Shown here piece by piece: positions 10,456 to 19,190 of a stretch of 64,000 nt of DNA (its first letter is position 1; the number at the start of each line of letters is the position of its first letter). The DNA is from Symsagittifera roscoffensis (Eukaryota; Xenacoelomorpha; Acoela; Convolutidae). The stretch lies in assembly GCF_963678635.1 (NCBI RefSeq), contig NC_087066.1:56872312-56936311 (forward strand), given 5' to 3'. The notes below the pieces were generated by a model. The model ran no database searches and was not told the DNA's origin. It worked only from the letters and a program-made list of their open reading frames with translations. The translations under genes and the position numbers were made by a program.

Positions 10456-11406
10456 ATTTATTATATATTGAGGGCTTCACTATCTCGCCATATTTAAGTT
10501 TATTCAACGTATTATTTTTCCATGTTTAAGAAAAGAATTTTTTCAGGTTTAAGCTATATTGTATATTGAAATGGTTAAGATTTTTTTTTCGATTTTCCTG
10601 TTTGAATTCAAGTGTTTATTTCACCAAGTTTGAAAATAGCAACCCAATAGTAGGATGATGTCAGGAAGGATTTACCTAGGTGTTGACGAGATACGACAAT
10701 TTTCGAGATTTTTCAAAAAAAATCTAGAAAACTTAAATTAAAAATAATTTCGCAAAATTTGATATTCTCAGCCCTGTAGTTGGGTGCTGTCAGCGTACTC
10801 TCAGGGGTTGCAAATCTTGCCTCCAAATGTGACGGCTCCAATCCTTGTAGTTCTCGAGATATGACGTTTTTTTTTATCGTTTTTTCAAAAAATTTTACAG
10901 AAAACTTAAACTGAATTTTTTTTAAATTTAAAATTTCTAACCCTGTAGTCGGGGGAGTACTCTCAGAGGTTGCGAATCTCTCGTTAAAATATGACTGCTC
11001 AAATGTTTTTTTTTTGAGGTATGACGTTTTTTATGGTTTTTCAAAAAGTGTCTTCTGGGTTCAAAAAAGTATAAAGGTTCTCAAAATTTGAAATTCCCAA
11101 CGCTGTAGTGGGGTACTGTGAGAGTACTCTCAGAAGTTACCAGTTTTGCATTGCGTTTTTCATTTGCTTTTACTTTCCGAGATGTGGCTTTTTTGATGTC
11201 ATTTTAAAATGTTTCAAAAATTTTCACAGAATTTTATGGTTTTTCAAAGTTTAAGTAAAAAGTTTTACAAAATTTGAAATTACCTTTCCTGTAATTGGGT
11301 GCTGTCAGTGTACACTCAAAGAAGGCAGATTTTTTTCCCAATATCTGCGATTTTTTTAAATAATTTGTTAAAAACTCGAAGCGTCGGCGGTGCGTTACAC
11401 GCTAGT
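10456..11406 (+). mobile_element. Helentron-like element 2 (HINE type)
   Basis: The 5' end (ttattatatattgagggcttcactatctcgcc) matches the start of element 3, and the 3' end is GTTACACGCTAGT at 11394-11406. Between them lie about five ~160-bp monomers (cores near 10650, 10791, 10955, 11119 and 11306). The 3' half closely resembles that of element 1 (4480-4728). Confidence 0.6.
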
Positions 11407-11690
11407 GGTATTTATGTTTTTTAGCAGTCAGTGATGTTAGCTATTTCTTAGAGAATTGGGAATGTAACTGCTTTACACGCCTTATGCGTCAAAGCGTTTT
11501 AACAAAAACCACACAGAGTTGTCTCCAGAAGCTTGTTGGATTGTCTGTGGCCGAATGGGTTTCAATCCCAAGTTGATGACACTTGCTTCGCTATTATGGG
11601 CGCATATGCATATTCTACACAAGCTCAGAGCTCAACTTGGCTTCGAGAAAGCTGCAAAAACTGCATTTAACAATTTAGCAAAGTCTCAAA
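11407..11690 (+). repeat. Duplicated segment B with protein-like frame, copy 2
   Basis: Matches 4729-5030. The frame reads YASKRFNKNHTELSPEACW, then CGRMGFNPKLMTLASLLWAH, and on to LGFEKAAKTAFNNLA, keeping register with copy 1 across a 6-bp indel. It is sandwiched between two Helentron-like 3' halves. The protein family is unknown. Confidence 0.5.
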
Positions 11691-12144
11691 TTTTGAAGAT
11701 GCAAATCCTGTGGTTGGAAACTTTGACGGTACTCTCAGGCGTTGCGAATTTTTCCTCAGAATATGAGTGCTCGAAATTTTTTTAGTTTTCAATATATGGC
11801 TTTTTTCATGGTTTTTTTTTTGAATTAGACAATTTCAATTTCTCAAAATTTGAAGTTTCCAACTATGTAGTTGGGTACTGTGTGTACTCTCAGAAGTTGG
11901 AAATATTGCGTACAAATGCGACTATTCAATTGCTCTAATTTTCCGAGATGTGACGTTTTTCTATCATTTAAAAAGTTTTCCACGAACTTAGCTATAAAAA
12001 AATTCACAAAATTTGTATTGTTTTTTAAAATTTGAATTAAGAAAACTGGAATAAGTTTACAACATTTGAAATTACCGACCCTGTTATTGGGTTCTGTTTG
12101 AGTTGTCATAAATTTGATGCACCGGAGGTGCGTTACACGTTAGT
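11691..12144 (+). mobile_element. Helentron-like 3' fragment with intact terminal hairpin
   Basis: Three more minisatellite monomers, then the best-preserved 3' terminus in the window: hairpin GCACC-GGA-GGTGC at 12119-12131 followed by GTTACACGTTAGT ending at 12144. The sequence directly beyond matches the region upstream of the truncated HDHD2 copy, which marks the insertion edge. Confidence 0.65.
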
Positions 12145-12472
12145 ATGTATGATAACCTTAGGTTTTCTTGCTTTTTGGATTCGTTATTTTCGCGCTCTGA
12201 TTCTGCTTTTTTCTATTCTCAAAAGCAACCGACCCGAAACTGTGATTTCAATCTTTTGTTCTACAGCTAGACGGAAGTACTTGGTATATAGTAACGGTGC
12301 ATACAGTCAAAAAGGTTTATCGTTGGTGCAGTATCGTTCCTGACAAAATGTAATCGAACTAATTGTCGATTTTCAGAAGAATTTGGTTTTATTTTTTTTT
12401 GTTGATAACAGAATTTGCAATTTTTTGTTACGCTTGTCAAGAATTATCAACTCAAAAACAAAAAATCTGGAC

Positions 12473-12499
12473 TTTCATTTCAGATAAAGCAAATAAAAA
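12473..12499 (+). promoter_or_regulatory. Splice-acceptor-like leader before HDHD2 ATG
   Basis: The sequence tttcatttcag ends at 12483, followed by a 16-nt A-rich leader and the ATG at 12500. The same acceptor and leader are preserved in the truncated duplicate near 3088. It fits a 5'-UTR intron or a trans-splice site. Confidence 0.55.
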
Positions 12500-13318
12500 A
12501 TGAACAGATTGAAGAGAATGAAAGCTCTCTTGATTGACTTAAATGGCACTATACACATTGAGGATACCTCGACACCAAACGCCATTGAAGCGGTCACTCT
12601 TCTGAAGCAGGCGGAAGTGCCTTTCCTTTTTGTGTCAAATACAAGTAAGGAGAGCAGGCAAGGCATTCTTAATCGTCTGTACCGAGTCGGGTTCGACAAA
12701 AAGACAATCGTATTAGATCAAATTTTTACGTCACTCACAGCTGCCAAAAACTACGTCGAGCAAAACGACGTTAAGTTATTCCCTCTCGTTTCTGATTCGT
12801 CATTGACAGAAATACCTACAGAATTAGTTCACAAACAAAAAGATTTCACACAGAAATCAGTTTTGGTCGGCCTTGCTCCTGACTCGTTCACGTTTGAAAA
12901 TATGAATTATTCTTTTCGTCTTCTGACCAATCATGGCGCCGAATTAATTGCCATGAACAAAGGCAGATACCACAAAACTTCAAGTGGACTATCATTAGGC
13001 CCTGGGCCATTTGTCGAAGCTTTAGAATTTGCTTCGGGTACAAAAGCAACTGTAATTGGTAAGCCGTCGCTTAGTTTTTTCAACCAGGCGTCTAAAATAC
13101 TTGGCGTTCAATTAGCCAATTGTGTAATGGTTGGAGATGATGCTAGAGACGACGTTTGCGGAGCTTTGGAGGCCGGAGTTGGCTTTGGTGTCCTAGTTAG
13201 AAGTGGAAAGTTTTTACATGGCGATGAAAGTTTCCTGAAAGATTTTGATGATGATTCGTATTGTGTAGCAGACAATTTCGCCGAATTCGTAAACTTATAT
13301 CTTTCTCAAATAGAGTGA
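12500..13318 (+). CDS. HDHD2: HDHD2-like HAD-superfamily hydrolase
   Basis: A 272-residue haloacid-dehalogenase-fold protein, close in length to vertebrate HDHD2 (about 260). Motif I is DLNGTI near residues 13-18; the second acid is Asn here and is also non-acidic in HDHD2. Motif II is FVSNTSKES (~49-57). The C2-cap region includes the HDHD2-like IFTSLTAA, GLAPDSF and GPGPFVEALE. The motif III lysine is in VIGKPS and motif IV is MVGDDARDDV. The family are cytosolic, probably Mg2+-dependent phosphatases of poorly known substrate. The open frame has no intron, and the stop is TGA at 13316. A second in-frame Met at 12518 (MKALLIDL) would also keep the domain. The locus is duplicated 5' at 2750-3180, which is broken, so this is the functional copy. 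Confidence 0.93.
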   Translation: MNRLKRMKALLIDLNGTIHIEDTSTPNAIEAVTLLKQAEVPFLFVSNTSKESRQGILNRLYRVGFDKKTIVLDQIFTSLTAAKNYVEQNDVKLFPLVSDSSLTEIPTELVHKQKDFTQKSVLVGLAPDSFTFENMNYSFRLLTNHGAELIAMNKGRYHKTSSGLSLGPGPFVEALEFASGTKATVIGKPSLSFFNQASKILGVQLANCVMVGDDARDDVCGALEAGVGFGVLVRSGKFLHGDESFLKDFDDDSYCVADNFAEFVNLYLSQIE

Positions 13319-13974
13319 TATAGCAATTAAGGTTTAATTAATTAATTCAATTATCGTGTCTGATGTTTTGAGCTATCTGATTTTTCTTGAAATGTAAAAA
13401 CTTTCTTATTTTTAAAGTGAAATAGAATGTAGGAGCGGTTGCTCTATCTAAAAAAGAACTCGAAAAACTCATTTTTTCACTTGCAAAAGCAAGTGTTTTG
13501 TAATCAGGAGCTAGACTTTTTCCCCGTAAACAACTATTAGAAACAAAAATGAAAAAAAAAACTATTCCGGGTAAAACTATTTCGGGCAAGTTTAATTGCT
13601 TTTAATTTTGCCGAGTAGTTTGGCTATTAATTGCTTAGTTTTTATTGCGCATCCACTTTTTTCGGATGTCTGAATGCAAGTATAGAATAACGGATAAGAA
13701 TTATTGTGGATGAGATTTATTGATGGATAAGATGGACAAGGTTTCAGTTTTTAATGAAATTCTGTTTATTTCATCTTCAAGCTTGCCTGCATCGCCGCGT
13801 CAAGTTTTCGGCTTGTTTTGACCAAATAGTTGGTACCGCATGGTGAAGTTCCAACAAAAGCCAATTTTTGCTGGGTCGTGCGTGGGCAATCTTCATTTGG
13901 TAGACCTTTTTGTTGCTGCCGATCCTAAAATTTGTCTAAAGCTCCCTTTGCGCCAATTATTACTAATTTGAAGA
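13319..13974. other. Intergenic; degraded hairpin-headed repeat
   Basis: 3' flank of HDHD2. At 13478-13495 there is a CACTTGC-AAAA-GCAAGTG hairpin, followed by 'gagctagactttttccccgtaaacaac'. This is a diverged head of the S1 family. Otherwise nothing is seen. Confidence 0.55.
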
Positions 13975-14233
13975 GTAGAAAGCGCGCCAAAAAACACGAT
14001 TTTTTTGGGTCGAAACCCTCCAAAGTCTTAAAACGTCTTTTTTGCCTGTTTTTTTTCTTCAAAGTTTCGCCTGCGGAGCAAACAATTTGGTCGGAATAGG
14101 GTCTATATCATGATTTGGGAGAGCTTGGAAAACAATTATTATCGACCTAAAAAAAAAGGGTCGACATTTTCATATAAGTCCGCCGTCCCTCGAGAAAATC
14201 CTATATCCGCCTCTGCATATGTCGCTTTTAATT
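13975..14233 (-). mobile_element. Partial hAT-type MITE, minus orientation
   Basis: Reverse-orientation relative of the 9312-9733 element, with the order gcgcgcc, cgtcttttttgcctg, ttcgcctgcgg, gtcgacat, ccctcgagaaaatcc and terminus ccgcctctg at about 14213. No target duplication is found. Confidence 0.6.
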
Positions 14234-14602
14234 TCATTGTGTCCGAGTTTTTCCATGCCGGTTCTAAAATAGCCTTTAGTCTTTCTGTTACAACTTTGCT
14301 CATAAAACTTGCCTGAGAAATATTCCGAAATTTTATGTCCCGACTGACTCTTGTCTAGTCGGCTTAAGTAATTATTATCGACCTAAAAAAGGGTCGACAT
14401 TTTCATATAAGTCCGCCGTCCCTCGAAAAAGTCCTAGATCCGCCCCTGCATTTGTTGCTTTTAATTTCATTGTGTCCGAGTTTTTCCATGCCGGTTCTAA
14501 AATAGTCTTTGGTCTTTCTGTTACAACTTCGCTAATAAAACGACCGTGAGAAATGTTCCGAAATTTTATGTCCCGACTGACTCTTGTCGAGTCGGCTTAA
14601 GT
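14134..14602. repeat. Two-copy ~235-bp tandem duplication
   Basis: Bases 14134-14369 and 14370-14602 are about 90% alike. Each unit starts AATTATTATCGACC and ends GTCGGCTTAAGT. Each contains the terminal ~80 bp of the hAT-type MITE plus the same flanking host sequence, so the duplication happened after the insertion. Confidence 0.85.
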
Positions 14603-15660
14603 TTTTCGACTTGATTTTTTTTCGCGTCAGTTTCGTTATCTGGAAGTAATAACAGTGTTGTAATCGATTCTTGCGCGTATACTTGTTGTCATAAAAGTAT
14701 AGCGATTGATTGCAGTGTGTACTTCTCAGTTTTGGATTTTTGGTAGGTTTTTGGTTCGTAATTTAAAAATCTTACTTGACGATAACTAAGCTTTGCCTGA
14801 AACCCTGCATGCTGGTATCAATAAGTTGATATTTTTTTCTGCAGTCAGTTTTAGTTTGAAAAAGTTCGGTTTCGTTTCTGTGTTATATTATGTGTCAATA
14901 CGTGTACGCTCCAATGATTTTAATCCTAGTGGTCATGCACGGTATGGTACCCTGATACATTTAAACTTTTCCAACGAAAGAATATTTCTACGCACAATAG
15001 TCAAATTCTCTTCTATCCACGCAAGTTTGTCCACTCTGTATGGTTTTTTAGAATCTTTGATTCCATTCATAGCTTTTTGGATTTAGCAAGCTAATTGAAA
15101 CGTGCAAAATTTTCGCAAACAATGCATTTCTTTCTGCTTCCTGACGTCTAGTTTAATTTTCTTGACTGGATTTTTTCGGCATCATTTTCGGCATCATTTT
15201 TCGGCATCCCGACTTGGTTTTATCGTAATTAGATCTAAACATGTTCAGAAGCTGTTCGACTTTCAGCCAAAAAAATGTTCTGTTTTATGTAAAGTTATGA
15301 TACTACGCTAATTCATTAAAACTTTTTGCGAGGATTTTTTTTCGACTGCTTCGTTTCAGAAGAATTTCTATCAATTAATTTACTATGCTACAAATTTTGT
15401 TTTGTTGTGGACTATGTTGTATAATCTTTTTGCCGTTTCTCAACAGTTTTTTTGGCTTTCAAATATATTCAATTTTCATTTCTAAACTGTTTTACACTTG
15501 AAGTTGTTTTGTTCGAACTTTTTGTCATATTCCTTCTTGCATTTTTATGCAGCGTTCTTCAGTTTGTTCATATGAAATTGCAGATTTTGTAAAACTTGGA
15601 TTATATACGGTTTGAGTTAATATTTCCGAATTTAGGTTAGCTTATTGTACTGCGAGAGCA
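14603..15660. other. Intergenic, nothing recognised
   Basis: No exon or named repeat. Short 'ttttcggcatcat' repeats occur at 15172-15205. Confidence 0.5.
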
Positions 15661-15684
15661 AATGTCGTGTAAATAGGAAATAGA

Positions 15685-15845
15685 CGTGTTTTTTTCCGTA
15701 AACAACTGTTCTTACAAACTTTTCTTCTTTATTCTTTTCTTCTCTTCTCTTAACATCATCCAGCTTCCTTCCTGCTTAGCCTATGGGCTAACTTTGTTGC
15801 CTCTACTCTCTAAACTCTGGATTCGAATCTCGATCGGACCTTGTT
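15685..15845 (+). mobile_element. S1 tRNA-core element
   Basis: Has 'ccgtaaacaactg' head remnants, then a tRNA-like core at 15774-15840 (box A near CTTAGCCTATGGGCTAA; box B GGATTCGAATC), followed by a T-run. The layout matches the S1 copies at 35108, 37248 and 54012. Confidence 0.55.
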
Positions 15846-16059
15846 TTTTCATCATGTATGCAATTGAAAACTTTTTTTTTCGGTTTTAGCCTAGATTGAG
15901 TTTTAACACCATAAAAAGACTGATGCTCCCTACTTTATCTGTGTAAAATTTCTGCGACAAACGCTGATAGTGATTTCTCTTAACATTTTCTAATATTTGT
16001 TTCACCTTGCCTGCTTTTGGCGCAACTTTTACTTCACTTGCGAGAGCTTTTCCAAATTA

Positions 16060-16380
16060 ACTTTTTTCCAAATTAACTCTCATATAAAATTACTCCTTTG
16101 GTGTCACTTTTGCCGTAAGCAGGATCTTGAGCATTGAAAATTTCATAAGTGTTCTCTGCTCTATCGTATGTTCTCTGCTTTTTTGTAGCTAGTGATTGCC
16201 GATGGGTAAGCGACCGTGGCACACTTTTAGGGATGGGAGACTCCAAATCTACGGGCGGGGTTCAACGCCGCACTTAGCATTAGTTTTTTTTAAAATTTGG
16301 TGGCATTTTTGCTTCATAGCATTGGCAATTTATTCGAATCTATACCTGCATCATTGGTGGCTAGCTTAAGCTAAATTTCA
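16060..16380 (+). mobile_element. S2 tRNA-core element
   Basis: A 5' module (CATATAAAATTACTCCTTTG, then 'gtgtcacttttgc', 'gagcattgaaaatttcata', 'gtagctagtg') precedes a tRNA-like core at 16211-16272 (CCGTGGCACACTTTTAGG ... GGGGTTCAACG). A second 5'-module fragment follows at 16280-16370. Confidence 0.6.
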
Positions 16381-16449
16381 CCAGTCTCTGGTGCAGATGC
16401 GAGAATGTCAGACACAATTACTAGTTCGAAGGTTCGAAGCTAACATAAA

Positions 16450-18280
16450 TCAAAATCTTGCTTCAAATTACGACTACTCAAACGCTCTTAGTTTCCGAGA
16501 TCTGACGTTTGTTATATCTGTCTACCCGTCTCCTAACTTTTTAACTTTCATCTATCTATCTATTATATATTTAAATGCGAGCGTCACTATCTCGCCATGT
16601 ATAGGCTTTTTCAACGTATTATTTTTGCATATTTAACGAAAGAATCTTTTCACCTTTAAGCTATATCGTAAGTTTTTTTCGATTTTCCAGCTTAAATTCA
16701 GTATTTATTTCATCAAGTTTGAAATTAGCAACCTAATTGTGGGATGTTGTCAGAGTTTTCTGGTCTCCATATATGAATAACCAAATCCTTTTAGTTTACA
16801 AGATATGCAATTTTCGAGATTTTTCAAAAATTTAACTTAAAATTTTTTTTCTTTTTTTGAAATTTTCACCCTGTAGGTGGTTGCTTTCAGGGTACTCTCA
16901 GGGGTTGCGAATGTTGCCTCCAAATATGACTGCTCAAGTCCCTGTAGTTTTCGAGATATGGCGTTTTTTTGTGATTTTTCAAAATTTTTCAAAAAAAAAT
17001 ATTTAAGAAATTCCCAAATTTGTAGCAGAGTACTGTGAGGGTACTCTCAGGAGTTCCAATTTGCAAATCTTGTGTCCAAATGCGACTACTTAAATTCTCC
17101 AAGTTTCTGAGATGTGACATTTGTTATGTCTTTTTAACAAATTGTTCAAAGAACTTAGATATCCTAAATACATAAAATTTGAAGTTTCTATAGTCAGGCT
17201 CTGTCAGGGTGCTCCCAGGGATTGCAAATTTTGTCTCCAAATATGGCAGCTTAATTCCTTGACTGCTTATATCGTATTTTGCAATGGTGATTTTTTTTCG
17301 ATTTTCTAGTTTGAATTCAGTGTTGATTTCACCAATTTTAAAGTTAGCTACGCAATAATGGCTTTGCTGTCAGGATTCCTGCAGAAGTTGCGAATTTGGC
17401 CTCTTATTATGAATCTCTTAGTTTACGAGATACGACGATTTGTCCCAAAAAAATTCAGAGAATTTAAATTTGAAAAAGTTCTCGAAGTTCGATATTAGCA
17501 ACGCTGATGCCTAGTGCTGTCAGAGTACTCTCAGGGGTTGCAAATTTTGCCTCTAAATTTTGCACATTTTGCACGTTTTTAGTGATTTCTTCAATAATGT
17601 TTCAGAAAACGTAAAGTTGAAATTTTTTCAAATTTTGGTTACCTAACTCTGTAGTTGAGGGCTGTCAGAGTACTCTCAGGAGTTGCAAATTTTAACTTCA
17701 AATATGACTGCTCAAGTGTTTGTGGTTATCGAGATATGACGTTTGTTGTGATTTTTTCAAAACTTTTTCAGAAAACGTAAATTTTTTATTTTTTTCTATC
17801 AAGTTGGTTTCCTAATCCTGTAATTGGGGGCTGTCAGAGTACTATCAGGGGTTGCAAATCTTGCCTCTAAGTATGGCTGCTCAAATTTTTGTAGTTTTTG
17901 AGATAAGACGCTGTTTATGGTTTCTTCCTAATCTTTTTTCAGAAAAAACGTACATTTGGAGTTTCTCCAAATCTGAAATTCCCAACGCTTTAGCTGTCTA
18001 CTGTGAGATTACTCTCGGGAGTTGCAAATCTTTCGTCCAAATGCGATTGCTCAATTGCTTTCAGTTTCCGAGATGTGAAGTTTTTTTGTCATGATAAAAT
18101 TTTATACAGAATTTAGATATGAAAACTTCAAAAATTTTTGTGGTTTTTCAAAATCTGAATTAAAAAAGATTGAATAAAAAAACTTAATAAAATTTAAAAT
18201 AACCAACCCTGTAATTGGGTGCTGTCAGAGTACACTCAAGGATGGAGATCTTGTTTCCAGTATATGCTGTTTTTATGAGT
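16450..18280 (+). repeat. Minisatellite array 3, ~160-bp monomer
   Basis: Cores of the GTCAGAGTACTCTCAGG type occur near 16760, 16890, 17036, 17205, 17380, 17520, 17673, 17833, 18005 and 18223, spacing 130-218 bp. One degenerate monomer lies left of the Helentron 5' end. Confidence 0.85.
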
Positions 18281-18321
18281 TGTCGAAAGTTCAAAGCACC
18301 GGAGGTGAGTTAAACGCTAGT
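16551..18321 (+). mobile_element. Helentron-like element 3 (HINE type)
   Basis: The 5' end is TCTATCTATCTATTATATAT then TTAAATGCGAGCGTCACTAT. The 3' end is the hairpin GCACC-GGA-GGTGA at 18296-18308, then taaacgctagt ending at 18321. It holds about ten monomers. No replication protein is encoded, so mobilisation would need an autonomous partner elsewhere. Confidence 0.65.
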
Positions 18322-19106
18322 TGCTTTTAAGAGCTTCAATTAATTTGAAAAGAATTCTCTATTGCCCGGTCTGATTCAGATGATTATTGTCGCTTTTACT
18401 GGTAGTTATGGTTGAGCGATGTATCATACAATTTTCCTTTCAATCGTCGCTCTCTGGGTTGTCTCAATAAATTTATTGCCTGTTTTTTTGAGTTTTCGCA
18501 GATTTTTTTTTAAAGATTACACTTCTTTTTGGGCCCAATTTTAGCCCTCAAGTTCACTGGAATTTCTTGATGCTATAAGGCTCTGCCTTTGAATCTAAAA
18601 TACGGACAATTGAACAAGTGAAATGATACCGTTTAACCTCAAGTTAATGAACTGATTTCTTTTTAGTTTACAATGATTAATAATTGAAGTTGAAAACAAA
18701 CCATTTAAGTCCTCAAGTTACTTAAATGTCTATCATTGAAATTATTTAGGCGTGGAACAGTTGGTATTTTCTTTGCTACATTCTTTCAAATAAAAATTAC
18801 GTCAACTTTTCGAAACGTGAGCAACATGAAACTGCTGTTTGATCAGACTTGTGCAAATTATACCGAAAGCTGTTTTACAAATGGACCAAAGTTCATTTAA
18901 CCATTAAGTTTACAATGGTTCAATATGACAAATTTTACGTTGCTTCTAAATTCTTATTTTGTTTGCTGTCCAAATAAAAACATTGACCTTACTGTCATAA
19001 TTTAATGTGATGAAACTGAAACTATTATTTTAATACTGGATCATCCGTTTTATGCGAAAACAACGAAACAGCTGCGTTATTTATTTCGTTATTTGGGAAC
19101 TGCAAA
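18322..19106. other. 5' flank of the ABCA3-like gene
   Basis: AT-rich and non-repetitive as far as I can see. It should hold the promoter and any 5'-UTR exon, but I find no convincing TATA box, initiator or CpG cluster. The coding frame is open upstream only to an in-frame TGA at 19017. Confidence 0.5.
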
Positions 19107-19190
19107 ATGGGTTGCCTGGGCTCCTGTAAAAGCAAGCTTAAAAAGCTAAAGCTTCTCCTTTGGAAAAACTCTCTCATCGAAAGACGAAGA
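19107..19190 (+). CDS. ABCA3: ABCA3-like exon 1
   Basis: 28 residues, too short for an ordinary ORF scan. Found because [13 protein letters not shown] is the ABCA signature just before TM1, directly followed by a gtaagt donor. The ATG is the first in frame after a TGA at 19017. The protein begins [13 protein letters not shown], which resembles an N-myristoylation plus palmitoylation signal. Phase 0 exit. Confidence 0.88.
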
